Counted from the stretch's first letter, positions 7,381 through 16,585 are shown. The stretch: 64,000 bases of DNA from [Clostridium] asparagiforme DSM 15981 (GCA_025149125.1 CP102272.1:6014001-6078000); one strand, 5' to 3'. The notes: generated by a model from the letters alone, not told the origin. Made by a program: numbers and translations.

Positions 7381-9855
7381 TCAGTACAGCACAATCAAAA
7401 ACATGGCCACTGCGGCGGACGTTACGGTCATACCGCCCTTTATATATGGCAGTTTTTCATCCTCTTCCCACTCAACCGAGTACACACCGGTGTTCTGAAG
7501 CCGGATATGCGCCCTGCCTTCCCTGTATTCCACCGGCCCGGTGAAGCCGTCCTCACCTTTACACACTGTGGTTCCGCCTCCTGCCAGCTCCTCGCACCGG
7601 AAATCAACCTGAAATTTTGAACCTGCAAATTCCGTTATCTCCCTATCACCAGCCCAGAACCGCACCTCGAACTGGTTCCCGGACAGCCGTTTCAGGCTGG
7701 CTGAAAATTTCTCATTCCCCGTGAGTTCCACCTGCTTCAGGCCCTCCGAAGGGATCACCGCCCGGATTCCGTCCCCCAGCAGGGTAACGGACCGGGGATT
7801 GGCCTTCAGCTGGTCTTCCAGCATATCCTTCGACAGGACGGTCGTGACGCTGTCCCGGTCCCTTTCCCCGCCCTCTAAAGCCGCTTGCGCGCCGACGGCC
7901 TGGGCGCTGTCCTTTGTCGAAGTCCCGGGGGCGCCGGCTTCGCCGTTAAGCCCGCTGCCGCCGCTCTGTTCCGGCCCGCCGCCGTTTTCCCGGTTCGGCA
8001 CGCCGCCGATTTCCTGGTTTGATCCGCCGCCGTTTTCCTGGTTCGGTTTGCCGCCGTTTTCCTGATTCGGCTCTCCGCCGATTTCCTGGTTCGGCTTGCC
8101 GCCGCTTTCCTGGTTCGGCCCGCCGCCGTTTTCCTGGTTCGGTTTGCCGCCGTTTTCCTGATTCGGCTCACCGCCGTTTTCCTGGTTTAATCCGCTGCCG
8201 TTTTCCTGGTTCGGCTCACCGCCGCTTTCCTGGTTCGATCCGCCGCCGTTGTGATTCGGGCCGCCGCCATTTTCCGGCTTCTGCGCGCCCCCGTCTTCCG
8301 GCCCGTCCCAGCCGTCGCCGCCGGGAAGCTGGTCTCCCTTGTCGTCCCGGTCGTCCCCGTCCCTGTCCCCCTGGCCATTGCGGTCCGCATCGTGTTCAAA
8401 AAATGAAAACGGCACGGCCATGGACTCTCCTTCCATCGGTCCCCCGGTCACAGACAGCTTGAACAGATACCGGTTGTTCATCTCCAAGCCCTCCAGCGAC
8501 GCCAGATCGGAAGTGACAATCGCCTCGCATCCCTGCATGTCCGCCACATCCCCCCATGTCTTTCCGTCGTCCGCGGAGCACAGCAGGCGGATGCTCTCAG
8601 CCCCTGTAATTTGCCGGAAATAGCGGAACGCCACCGTCTCTTCCATGCGGAATATTTCCTGTATATGCGGCCGGCCCGGCTCCACAACCCGAATGGGTAC
8701 CTGGAATTCCGGCAGCTCCACAGCCAGCCAATCCGGTATCCCGGCAGGCCGGCAGACTACCGTGTATACCCCGGGCCTGCTGATATCCTGTGGAATATTC
8801 TCCCAGACAACCGCCATTTCCTGGCCAAAAGACGCCTGCGTCCGGTCCACATCGTAAAAAATATAACTCGCCCCCGAACCCAATCCCTGCCGCAGCTGTT
8901 CAAGAGTGCTTCCAGCCTCAAGGCTGATTCCATTTTCTTGCAATCTGGCATCTCCCATAGCCTTTCTGTGAATCGCCTGAGTCACCTCCGGAAACGGAAC
9001 GAGCTCGGCCAGGTCGGCGCGAATCTCACCGGCGGCGCTCACCGCCTCTCCCTCCGCCGTCACCCTGCACCGTTTCAGAAATACGTCTCCTCCGCAGCGG
9101 ACCCCAACGCTCTCTGCGCCCTCCGCCAAAATGTAAATCCCTTCGACCTGTATTTCCGCTTCGCTCTGCCAGTCGATTCCCACGCTCTCCGGGCCGGATA
9201 CCCGTACGAATGCGTCTTCCCCATGAAACTCCGGCACTTGTCCGTCCTGCTCAACGCATAAAATCCCCACAGCCCCGGACCCTTTTGCCCAAATCTCTGC
9301 GCCGTTCTTCAACATAAGCTGGCCGCCGGTCCGAAACAAGCCGCCGGGGCCGGGCTCCCCCTCAAACAGAATGGGGCCGGAGATTTCCAGCATTGCCTCC
9401 CCTGGAACCACAATCCCATATCCGTTCATATCCACCTGCCGGGCCTCCTCCGCCCGGATCGTAAAACTTTGTCCCGGCTCCAGCTCAATGTCCCCGGACA
9501 GACGGATGTCCTCAGCTCCCGACTCCAACAGCCCGCACAGCTCCTCCACAGAACCGCAGCCTGTATCTGCCAACAACGCGCTGGATGGGGTGGCCTCCTC
9601 GTCAAACAGCACCATGTCCGCCCACTCGTCCCACTCCTCATCCTCCGTCTCGTCCCGCTTTGCCTCATCAGGCGTGGCCTTCCTACGGGCGCTGGAATCC
9701 GTCGCCCGGGCATCTGCATCTGCGCAGGCCGCGGCCCCTGCCTCCCCGCAGGTCCCGGTCTCTGCATTCACTCTGGCTATACCCGCTCTGCCCCCGCCCG
9801 TGAAAAGCAGAACCATCAACAGAACCGCCGAACACCTGAAAATCCGTCTCCTCAT
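7381..9855 (-). CDS. Exported repeat-rich surface protein with C-terminal hydrophobic anchor
   Basis: 824 residues. A signal peptide (about 1-32) is followed by an Ala/Asp/Glu-rich acidic stretch, then a right-handed beta-like region (about 95-330) resembling parallel beta-helix surface proteins. A middle part follows with fibronectin-like strands (FRYFRQITGAESIRLLCS, then a VADMQG segment). Next come a charged linker, eleven 8-residue repeats based on NQENGGxP, a further globular domain and a hydrophobic C-terminus (TVTSAAVAMFLIVLY) with no basic tail or LPXTG motif. It starts directly after the OmpR regulator stop codon (TAGATG) and precedes a sensor kinase, so all three are co-transcribed. 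I infer a cell-surface structural or sensory protein; I do not recognise a named family. Confidence 0.75.
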   Translation of the reverse strand: MRRRIFRCSAVLLMVLLFTGGGRAGIARVNAETGTCGEAGAAACADADARATDSSARRKATPDEAKRDETEDEEWDEWADMVLFDEEATPSSALLADTGCGSVEELCGLLESGAEDIRLSGDIELEPGQSFTIRAEEARQVDMNGYGIVVPGEAMLEISGPILFEGEPGPGGLFRTGGQLMLKNGAEIWAKGSGAVGILCVEQDGQVPEFHGEDAFVRVSGPESVGIDWQSEAEIQVEGIYILAEGAESVGVRCGGDVFLKRCRVTAEGEAVSAAGEIRADLAELVPFPEVTQAIHRKAMGDARLQENGISLEAGSTLEQLRQGLGSGASYIFYDVDRTQASFGQEMAVVWENIPQDISRPGVYTVVCRPAGIPDWLAVELPEFQVPIRVVEPGRPHIQEIFRMEETVAFRYFRQITGAESIRLLCSADDGKTWGDVADMQGCEAIVTSDLASLEGLEMNNRYLFKLSVTGGPMEGESMAVPFSFFEHDADRNGQGDRDGDDRDDKGDQLPGGDGWDGPEDGGAQKPENGGGPNHNGGGSNQESGGEPNQENGSGLNQENGGEPNQENGGKPNQENGGGPNQESGGKPNQEIGGEPNQENGGKPNQENGGGSNQEIGGVPNRENGGGPEQSGGSGLNGEAGAPGTSTKDSAQAVGAQAALEGGERDRDSVTTVLSKDMLEDQLKANPRSVTLLGDGIRAVIPSEGLKQVELTGNEKFSASLKRLSGNQFEVRFWAGDREITEFAGSKFQVDFRCEELAGGGTTVCKGEDGFTGPVEYREGRAHIRLQNTGVYSVEWEEDEKLPYIKGGMTVTSAAVAMFLIVLY
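7972..8235 (-). repeat. 24-bp tandem repeat, 11 copies, in surface protein gene
   Basis: Eleven consecutive 24-bp units encode octapeptides of the type NQENGGxP, with variation mainly at positions 4, 6, 7 and 8. The reading frame is preserved throughout. Such repeats commonly expand and contract between strains. Confidence 0.9.
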
Positions 9856-10569
9856 CTATTCTCCTCTTATCATATCCGTATCGTACAATTCCAGGTGATA
9901 CCCCCTGGATTTCTCGCTGACTATATCCGCCACCCGTACCCCGTCTTCGCGTTTCAACTTCTTCCTTAAATTGGAAATATGTACCCATACCGTGCGGATA
10001 TCCTGGTTGCCGTCCATATCCCAGACCGCTTCATAGAGCTCCTGGGCGGTGACACAACGCCCGAATTGCTCCAGCAGCAGATAAAGGATCTGAAATTCCT
10101 TGGGCTTTAACAGCATATCTCTGCCGTCCAGATAGGCTCTCTGAGTTGCGCCGTTGAGATAGAGCCTGCCTCCGGCGGCCTGCCGTATATCCGTCCTGAA
10201 CCGTTCCATCTTCCTTAGATGGGCCTCGATCCTGGCGATCAGCTCCTCCACCTCGTAGGGCTTTGTCATATAGTCGTCTCCGCCGGCCCTAAGCCCCTGC
10301 ACGATCTGGCTGCTCTCTGCCAGGCTTGTCAGAAACAGCACCGGCCCCCTAAAATCCTCCCTGATCTCCCGGCAATACTCGATGCCCGATCCGTCAGGCA
10401 GCATAATATCCAGCACGATCAGGTCCGGAACGCCCCGCTCAAACGATCTGCGCGCCTCTCCCAGAGTCCTGACCGCAGTGACCCGATACCCCCTGCTCTC
10501 CAGCTGTTCTTGGTTGTACGCCTGTATTTCCTGTTCGTCCTCGCACAGAAGAATATGATACTGCCTCAT
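9856..10569 (-). CDS. OmpR/PhoB-family response regulator
   Basis: About 237 residues from the ATG at 10569, which has an AGGAGG site 9 nt upstream; an ATG 27 bp further up lacks a site. The receiver domain shows CEDE, the phospho-acceptor in LIVLDIMLPDGSG, Thr/Ser in LFLTSLAE and Lys in DYMTKPYEVEELIARI. A winged-helix trans_reg_C domain follows with LLLKPKEFQILYLLLEQ-like residues, AVWDMDGNQDIRTVWVHIS and a C-terminal hairpin. Its stop codon abuts the start of the surface protein gene, so the operon is regulator, surface protein, kinase. A sigma-A-like promoter lies at 10655-10683. Function within this cassette is inferred. Confidence 0.92.
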   Translation of the reverse strand: MRQYHILLCEDEQEIQAYNQEQLESRGYRVTAVRTLGEARRSFERGVPDLIVLDIMLPDGSGIEYCREIREDFRGPVLFLTSLAESSQIVQGLRAGGDDYMTKPYEVEELIARIEAHLRKMERFRTDIRQAAGGRLYLNGATQRAYLDGRDMLLKPKEFQILYLLLEQFGRCVTAQELYEAVWDMDGNQDIRTVWVHISNLRKKLKREDGVRVADIVSEKSRGYHLELYDTDMIRGE

Positions 10570-10654
10570 CTTCCATTTCCTCCTGTTCCGCAACATTTAT
10601 GGAACACCCTCCGCGCAGTTGCCGCGGATTTTGTCACAATTAGAATTTTTATTT

Positions 10655-10683
10655 ATTATATAGGGATTTTCGAAGAATTACAA
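10655..10683 (-). promoter_or_regulatory. Sigma-A-like promoter for the OmpR-surface protein operon
   Basis: On the minus strand TTGTAA (10683-10678), a 17-bp spacer, then TATAAT (10660-10655), about 85 bp upstream of the regulator ATG. Confidence 0.6.
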
Positions 10684-10749
10684 GAAGTCCCTTCACACAC
10701 GGGAGGGGTATTCGCATTTCTTTGCCCCGCATATGCAGATAGGACAACG

Positions 10750-10777
10750 AAAAACCCGGCGGGGGGGCCGGGTTTTT
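10750..10777. terminator. Bidirectional hairpin terminator
   Basis: Perfect 11-bp inverted repeat aaaaacccggc / gccgggttttt with a G6 loop, and A/T runs on both sides. It lies between the OmpR operon promoter and ftsH. The rest of the 10684-10997 interval holds no gene I can support; it has AT-rich, promoter-like tataat motifs near 10819 and 10850. Confidence 0.85.
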
Positions 10778-10997
10778 CAGGAGAAGGTATTTCGTTTCTT
10801 ATGGGGTGTAGCAAAAACTATATAATGTATTGGGGGGGTTACATGTATTATAATAGCATGAGGTTCGAAAAAAGTGTGCACAAACATACATTTTTTTGAT
10901 TTTCTTTTCTATGCAAGATACACAGCACACGTATCCCCCATTTTCTTCCAACTCAAAAAACTGTTACAAACAAATGTCTTTTATCTTTTAAAATATG

Positions 10998-11050
10998 AAA
11001 CCGCGGCGTTGCAGGCCCTTTTCAGGCGCCAGGCAAAGCCGCGGCGTTTT
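10998..11050 (-). terminator. Probable ftsH terminator
   Basis: Directly after the ftsH stop codon, copies of ccgcggc at about 11000 and 11037 can form a GC-rich stem around a 30-nt loop. An AT-rich run ending in tatttt follows on the minus strand. Confidence 0.55.
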
Positions 11051-11054
11051 ATTT

Positions 11055-12887
11055 TTATGCAGTAACCGTGGGCGCGTTAAACAGCGCCTCAAACTCATCC
11101 TGGCCGATCTTTTCCTTCTCGATCAGCAGCCCGGCGCAGGAGTGCAGCACATACTCGTACTCCTTGATAATGGAACGGGCCTTCTGATAGCAGTCGTCGA
11201 TGATCCGCTTCACCTCGCTGTCGATGGTGTCCGCCATCCCGTTGCCGTAGCTCTTGGTGTGGGCCAGGTCGCGGCCGATGAACACCTCGTCGTCGTCGCT
11301 TCCATACTGGATCATACCCACCTTGTCGGACATGCCGTACTGCGTCACCATGGAGCGGGCGATCTGGGTCGCCTGCTTGATATCCTGGGACGCGCCGGTG
11401 GTAATGTCGTCGAAGATCAGCTCCTCGGCGATCCGCCCGCCCAGATCCACCATGATGTTCTGGAGCATCTTGCCCCGGGTGTTGAACATCTCATCCCGCT
11501 CCGGCAGCGGCATGGTGTAGCCCGCAGCGCCCACGCCGGTGGGGATGATGGAAACCGTGTGAACCGGCCCCACGTCGGGCAGCACATGGAACAGAATGGC
11601 GTGCCCTGCCTCGTGGTAAGCCGTGATCCGCTTATCCTTCTCGGTGATCACCTTGCTGCGCTTCTCAGCTCCGATGCCCACCTTCACAAAGGCCCGGTCG
11701 ATATCGGACTGACGGATAAACCGGCGTCCCTCTCTGGCGGACAGAATCGCCGCCTCGTTCATCAGGTTTTCCAGGTCCGCGCCCGTGAATCCGGCGGTGG
11801 TCTGCGCTACTCGGCGCAGGTCCACGTCCTCGCCCAAAGGCTTATCCTTGGCGTGCACCTTTAAAATCTCCTCGCGGCCTCTCACATCCGGCCTTCCCAC
11901 CGCCACCTTGCGGTCGAAACGGCCCGGACGCAGGATGGCGGGATCCAGGATATCCACCCGGTTGGTGGCAGCCATGACGATGATTCCCTCGTTCACGCCG
12001 AAGCCGTCCATCTCCACCAGCAGCTGGTTTAACGTCTGCTCCCGCTCGTCGTGGCCGCCGCCCATTCCGGTGCCCCGGCGTCTGGCAACCGCGTCGATCT
12101 CGTCGATGAACACGATACAGGGCGAATTCTTCTTCGCCTCCTCAAACAGATCGCGGACACGGGAGGCGCCCACGCCCACGAACATCTCCACAAAGTCGGA
12201 ACCGGAAATGGAGAAAAAGGGCACGCCCGCCTCCCCGGCCACCGCTTTGGCAAGCAGCGTCTTGCCCGTTCCGGGCGGTCCCACGAGCAGCAGGCCCTTG
12301 GGAATCCTGGCGCCGACGCTGGTGTACTTCTGGGGGTTGCGCAGGAAGTCCACCACTTCCTCCAGCTCTTCCTTCTCTTCCTCCAGTCCGGCCACATTGC
12401 TGAAATTCACCTTGTTGTCCCGGCTCATCCGCGCGCGGCTCTTGCCGAAATTCATCATCCTGGCGTTGGCCCCGCCTCCTCCGGCGCTGCGGTTCATCAC
12501 CATGATAATGATCACCACCACCACGGTGGAGAGCAGAATGGGAAGGGCAACGGTCAGCAGAATATTCTCCTGGGGCACGTTGGTCACGTTGTAGCTGTCG
12601 ATCCCACTCTGCCGCAGCAGCTGCTCCACTTCATTCACGTCCGTAACATACATCTGCTTCTCGGTGCCATCCGCCATATTGATAATCACCTCGCCCGTAG
12701 GCACCTGGGGATTCTGGTTGATGGTGACCTGCGCGATCCCGGCGTGGTCCTCCGACAGTAATGTTACCAATTCCTGATGCGTGATCTTATCCGCCGCTCC
12801 CTGGTGGGGCAGCATCGCCGCCATGGCGATCAGGATGAGCATCAGAAGCACAAATCCAAATCCTCTAAATGTCGACTGCTGTCTCAA
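11055..12887 (-). CDS. ftsH: ATP-dependent zinc metalloprotease FtsH
   Basis: 610 residues. An N-terminal helix (10-26), an extracytoplasmic domain (about 30-105) and a second helix (108-130) precede the AAA+ module with Walker A GPPGTGKT (203-210), Walker B IVFIDEIDA and the second region of homology. The C-terminal M41 peptidase has the zinc motif HEAGH. The membrane hexamer degrades misfolded membrane proteins and regulators, and in Bacillus affects sporulation through Spo0E. The start is a TTG (12887) with AAGGAGG 7 nt upstream. It follows hpt by 55 bp, in the conserved tilS-hpt-ftsH order of Firmicutes. Nothing appears truncated. Confidence 0.97.
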   Translation of the reverse strand: MRQQSTFRGFGFVLLMLILIAMAAMLPHQGAADKITHQELVTLLSEDHAGIAQVTINQNPQVPTGEVIINMADGTEKQMYVTDVNEVEQLLRQSGIDSYNVTNVPQENILLTVALPILLSTVVVVIIIMVMNRSAGGGGANARMMNFGKSRARMSRDNKVNFSNVAGLEEEKEELEEVVDFLRNPQKYTSVGARIPKGLLLVGPPGTGKTLLAKAVAGEAGVPFFSISGSDFVEMFVGVGASRVRDLFEEAKKNSPCIVFIDEIDAVARRRGTGMGGGHDEREQTLNQLLVEMDGFGVNEGIIVMAATNRVDILDPAILRPGRFDRKVAVGRPDVRGREEILKVHAKDKPLGEDVDLRRVAQTTAGFTGADLENLMNEAAILSAREGRRFIRQSDIDRAFVKVGIGAEKRSKVITEKDKRITAYHEAGHAILFHVLPDVGPVHTVSIIPTGVGAAGYTMPLPERDEMFNTRGKMLQNIMVDLGGRIAEELIFDDITTGASQDIKQATQIARSMVTQYGMSDKVGMIQYGSDDDEVFIGRDLAHTKSYGNGMADTIDSEVKRIIDDCYQKARSIIKEYEYVLHSCAGLLIEKEKIGQDEFEALFNAPTVTA

Positions 12888-12942
12888 CGAATTGCCTCCT
12901 TAAACCCTCGATTGTTATGATGCCGGTCTGATCCGGCCGTCC

Positions 12943-13470
12943 TCAGCCCAGCTCCACCACTCCGATGTAGGGCAGATTCCGGTACTTCTGGTCATAGTCC
13001 AGGCCATAGCCCACTACGAATTCGTCCGGAATGGTAAAGCAGGTGTAATCCACGTGCACCTGTTTCTTCACCCGGCGCTCCGGCTTGTCGAGCAGGGTGC
13101 ACAGGTGGACGCTGTTGGGCTTGCGCTGCTTTAAAACCTCGATCAGGTAGGAAAGCGTACGTCCGGAGTCGATAATATCCTCCACGATCAGCACATCCTT
13201 GCCCTCAAGCGGTTCATCCAGATCCTTGATGATCTTTACCACGCCGCTGGACTCCGTCCCCGCGCCGTAGCTGGATACGGACATAAAGTCCATGGAAACC
13301 GGAACGGTCAGGCGCTTTGCCAGCTCACAAGTAAAGAATACGCCTCCCTTTAAAATGCAGATCAGATGAATCTGCTTTCCGGCATAGTCCTCGCTGATCT
13401 TAGCTGCGATCTCATTGATCTTTGTATCTACTTCCTCTTCCGTCAACAACACACGAATCTTATCTGCCAT
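12943..13470 (-). CDS. hpt: Hypoxanthine-guanine phosphoribosyltransferase
   Basis: About 175 residues from the ATG at 13470, chosen for the GGAGG nearby; an ATG 21 bp further up lies deeper in tilS. The PRPP-binding signature is VLIVEDIIDSGRTLSYL, and the C-terminal VGYGLDYDQKYRNLPYIGVV is typical of bacterial Hpt. It salvages hypoxanthine and guanine to IMP and GMP using PRPP. It overlaps the 3' end of tilS by 11 bp, so it is translationally coupled. In Bacillus the homologous protein cooperates with TilS at the ftsH promoter; whether that holds here is unknown. Confidence 0.96.
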   Translation of the reverse strand: MADKIRVLLTEEEVDTKINEIAAKISEDYAGKQIHLICILKGGVFFTCELAKRLTVPVSMDFMSVSSYGAGTESSGVVKIIKDLDEPLEGKDVLIVEDIIDSGRTLSYLIEVLKQRKPNSVHLCTLLDKPERRVKKQVHVDYTCFTIPDEFVVGYGLDYDQKYRNLPYIGVVELG

Positions 13471-14959
13471 GGTCTTTTCCTCCGTTTTCATCCTCTTTTA
13501 TCACATCACTGGCCGGATCATCCCGGGCCGGGGCCCCCATACGGACCTCCATCACCCGGACCGTATCCGGCCCGACTTTGTAATATTCACTGATCCGATA
13601 ACCCACGATCCACAGGATATGGCTCCCGTCCGCCAAAAGCAGCACGGAGTCCCGCTTCTCCCTGGGAATCTTTTCATCGATCATAAAGCGCCGGACCGTC
13701 TTTGTCCTGCCGTCCGCCAGCGTGATATAATCGCCGGACTGCCGGCTCCGTACCACGGGCGTACCCTTTATTTTACCACAGTCAAACCATTTCGTATACT
13801 GGTTTTTGGGAATTTCTGTCCCTTTTTTATAAGAAAAATACCGAAAAACCGCCTCTGTCCGGGGCTGTCCGGAAGCCGTCTCCCGGCGGCCGATCACCAC
13901 CCCTTCATACTCCCGGACCGCGCGGATCCCGTAGGGCAGATCCTGGCTGCGCCCGGCCTGCATCCCAAACAATCCCATCACCTGGTCCACATGCCCGGAG
14001 GTGAGATCCTTCGCCCGGCCGCCCACCCGGGTCATAACCTGGAAAATTACATAGGCGCGCAGAATCTCCGGCAGCCGTTCAAACGCCTCCCCGGGAACCA
14101 GAATCCGCCCGTTCTCCTCCCGCACGTGATGTCCGGTCCATTCCCGGGCCTGACCGCTCAGATAATCGTCCGCCTGGCCGGCCAAACGCCCCACGCGCAG
14201 AATGCTCTCCACCGCGCCTGGATTCACCTGCTCCTGCAGCATGGGGATCAGCTGTCTGCGGATGCGGTTGCGGGTATAGTGATCCGTGTCGTTGGTGGAG
14301 TCCTGACAGAAGGACAGGCCATTGGCTGCAAGCCACTCTAAAATCTCCTTCCGGCTCACCGCAATCAGCGGCCGGATGATCCTGCCCCTCACCGGACGCA
14401 TGCCGCCCAGGCCCTTTAGCCCGCTGCCGCGGCAAAGGTTGTGGAGAATGGTCTCCGCTTGGTCGTCGCCGTGATGGGCCACTGCGACCCTGACGCCGTC
14501 GGCCGCCCGGTCCGCTTTCAGCCACGCGTTGCCTCCACCGGCCCCTTCCGGTCCTATCGTGCCTTCATCAGCCCATTCCGCCCACGCTCCGCGCTCCCAA
14601 GCCCCGGCGCACTCCTCAAACACCCGGTAGCGCAGCAGCCTTCCGGCCTCCTCCTCGGACAGCTTCTTTGCCCGCGCGAACTCCCGCACGTCCACCCGGC
14701 GCAGCGCGAAGGGCACCTTAAAACCTTCGCACAGCTGCCGTACAAACTCTGCGTCCCGGTCCGCCTCGTCCCCCCGCAGCCCGTGGTGCACGTGGACCGC
14801 CCGCACCTGGATTCCCAGCTCCCCGCGCAGACCGCATAACAACGCTAAGAGGCAGACGGAATCTGCCCCTCCTGACACGGCCGCGACCACCCGGCCGCCC
14901 TGCCGCAGCATATGATATTGTTCAATGGTTTCCAGAAACTTCCGCTGTACATATTCCAT
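13460..14959 (-). CDS. tilS: tRNA(Ile)-lysidine synthetase TilS
   Basis: About 499 residues starting at MEYVQRKF (ATG 14959, AGGTGG site upstream). The N-terminal PP-loop ATPase motif is SGGADS, followed by HVHHGLRGDEADRD. The VAVAHHGDDQAETILHNL block and the C-terminal TilS substrate-binding domain with RRFMIDEKIPREKRD are clear. The enzyme converts C34 of the tRNA-Ile CAU anticodon to lysidine. An insertion of about 25 Gly/Ala/Trp-rich residues near 115-140 (WAEWADEGTIGPEGAGGG) is longer than in the Bacillus protein. It is the first gene of tilS-hpt-ftsH, with a promoter-like sequence about 110 bp upstream. Confidence 0.96.
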   Translation of the reverse strand: MEYVQRKFLETIEQYHMLRQGGRVVAAVSGGADSVCLLALLCGLRGELGIQVRAVHVHHGLRGDEADRDAEFVRQLCEGFKVPFALRRVDVREFARAKKLSEEEAGRLLRYRVFEECAGAWERGAWAEWADEGTIGPEGAGGGNAWLKADRAADGVRVAVAHHGDDQAETILHNLCRGSGLKGLGGMRPVRGRIIRPLIAVSRKEILEWLAANGLSFCQDSTNDTDHYTRNRIRRQLIPMLQEQVNPGAVESILRVGRLAGQADDYLSGQAREWTGHHVREENGRILVPGEAFERLPEILRAYVIFQVMTRVGGRAKDLTSGHVDQVMGLFGMQAGRSQDLPYGIRAVREYEGVVIGRRETASGQPRTEAVFRYFSYKKGTEIPKNQYTKWFDCGKIKGTPVVRSRQSGDYITLADGRTKTVRRFMIDEKIPREKRDSVLLLADGSHILWIVGYRISEYYKVGPDTVRVMEVRMGAPARDDPASDVIKEDENGGKDHGR

Positions 14960-15066
14960 TTTTTTCCACCTCGCGCCGGTTCCGGATATCCAAAAAACAC
15001 CCGCAGCCAACGTTTACGGGAGTCCTAAACCCCCGCGGTCTGCCGTCGCCTGTTGCCGATGACTCT

Positions 15067-15095
15067 ACTATAACCGCAAACCCGGCGGTTTGCAA
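15067..15095 (-). promoter_or_regulatory. Sigma-A-like promoter for tilS-hpt-ftsH
   Basis: Minus-strand TTGCAA (15095-15090), a 17-bp spacer containing a GCAAAC/GTTTGC dyad, then TATAGT (15072-15067). Confidence 0.55.
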
Positions 15096-15169
15096 CGGCT
15101 AATTTGCCGCAATCCGGCGCGATCGTTCCTCCCGCGAAACCGCGCCGGACGCCCCGGCCCCCAGCGTCC

Positions 15170-16585
15170 TTACCTCCGTTTCCAGATTCCCGCCACCAAC
15201 GCCGTCATATCGTCCCTGGCCGCCGGGATAAAAGAGGACGCAAACTCCAGAATCTGTTCCGCCAGCTCCTGGGGCGGCATATTCTCCACGCTCTCCAGAT
15301 ATTCCTTCATCACCTGCTCCTTGTCGTCCCCGGGCAGAGCGTCCAGCACTCCGTCGCTGACCATGATGATCCGGCTGCCGTCCCACAGCTTTTTGCTCAT
15401 CAGCTCCGGCTCCACCGCAGTCAACACCCCCATAGGCACTTCTCCTGCCTCCAGAAGCTCCACGCCGTCCTCGCCGATGATAAAGGTGGGCACGGCTCCC
15501 AGCTTCATACACTCCAGCACACCGGTGTGCAGATCCACGCAACACAAATCCAGGGTGGCCGGATGCTGTTCCCGGCCCGCCAGAAGCAGCACCGTGTTCA
15601 CCAGCTTTAAGGCCGATCGGGCGGAAAAGCCCGTCTCCACCAGCTGCTCCGTCAGTTCCACCACCTGGCGGCTCTCCCGGTCCGCCTGCTCCCCGCTGCC
15701 CATACCGTCGGACAGACTCATCACCACCTGGCTTCCCTGACTCTCCACAAAGGTGTAATTGTCCCCGCTGATGCTCTCCCCCTGCTTGGGGATTCTGGCG
15801 GCCCCGCACAGCATGTGGTAGCTGCCGTCCTCCAGAAAACGCACCGTGGCGTACTGGCGGGTGATGATCGTCCGGCTGTCCCTGGCCGGGCTCCAGAAGC
15901 TGTCCTCCATGGCCTGTCCCACGATTCCGGCGGCCTCCCGGCTGGTCATGCAGCGCCCGTTGGTGGTGCGCGCGGTTATGTATGCCTCTCTCTGGCCGTT
16001 CTCATACTCCAGGATCAGCAGGTTCTGTACCGCTATGTGAGCCCGCCTGAAAAATTTGCGCAGCTCCGCCTCGTAATCCTCGGTCACGTCCCTGGCCTGG
16101 TCCATCTGGTGGGAAAATTCCTCCAAAATCATGGACATCTCACGAAACTGCACCACCACCGCGTCCCGGCTCTCCATAAACCGGTTCTTCCAGGACAGAT
16201 TCATGGTGGCCCGGCCCAGGTTGCGGTTCAGCTGCCCTAAATACTTGTCCTTTTTCCGGCAGCTGGACTGGAACATCTGGGGCATGTCCTCATTGTCGAT
16301 ATGGCCTTTCTGCTCAAAAGCCCGCAGAAGATAATACAGGTAATAGCTGTCCTCCTTCTCCGTGTCCGTGCGCAGACTGCATTTGGTGCAGCCGTCGCAC
16401 ACCAGGGCCGACGAGGTCTGCATGGCCGCCAGACCGTCCTCTCTTGTCAGCTGCCGCCCGCTTTCAATCTCATCGTCAAATGCCTTAGCCAGCCGTCCCA
16501 GGGAATCCGCCATGTCTCCCAGTCTCCGGGCCGTATAATAATTCACATCGCAAACGCGTCGTTTTTCTTTCCTTTTTTCAAACAC
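15170..16585 (-). CDS. spoIIE: SpoIIE-type PP2C phosphatase lacking the membrane domain
   Basis: 471 residues from GTG 16585, which has a GGAGGG site 6 nt upstream. The C-terminal PP2C-like domain carries SpoIIE hallmarks: SISGDN (about 272-277), the metal-binding SLSDGMGSGE (290-299), MVSDGVLD and DDMTALV. The region before it keeps the Cys cluster CDGCTKC (63-69) found in the SpoIIE linker. Classical SpoIIE has about 800 residues with ten N-terminal membrane helices; none is present here, and no hydrophobic segment exists in the first 100 residues. SpoIIE dephosphorylates SpoIIAA to release sigma-F in the forespore and binds FtsZ. Its place between divIC and tilS is the spoIIE locus of Bacillus, supporting orthology of position. 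A soluble version would need another route to the septum. Confidence 0.88.
   Translation of the reverse strand: MFEKRKEKRRVCDVNYYTARRLGDMADSLGRLAKAFDDEIESGRQLTREDGLAAMQTSSALVCDGCTKCSLRTDTEKEDSYYLYYLLRAFEQKGHIDNEDMPQMFQSSCRKKDKYLGQLNRNLGRATMNLSWKNRFMESRDAVVVQFREMSMILEEFSHQMDQARDVTEDYEAELRKFFRRAHIAVQNLLILEYENGQREAYITARTTNGRCMTSREAAGIVGQAMEDSFWSPARDSRTIITRQYATVRFLEDGSYHMLCGAARIPKQGESISGDNYTFVESQGSQVVMSLSDGMGSGEQADRESRQVVELTEQLVETGFSARSALKLVNTVLLLAGREQHPATLDLCCVDLHTGVLECMKLGAVPTFIIGEDGVELLEAGEVPMGVLTAVEPELMSKKLWDGSRIIMVSDGVLDALPGDDKEQVMKEYLESVENMPPQELAEQILEFASSFIPAARDDMTALVAGIWKRR

Noticed and set aside
7972..8235. CRISPR-like array
   Set aside because: Units are contiguous 24-bp coding repeats without unique spacers and keep the reading frame.
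10750..10777. Riboswitch or regulatory leader
   Set aside because: The element is a simple perfect hairpin with T-runs on both sides and fits a terminator; no conserved aptamer pattern is seen.
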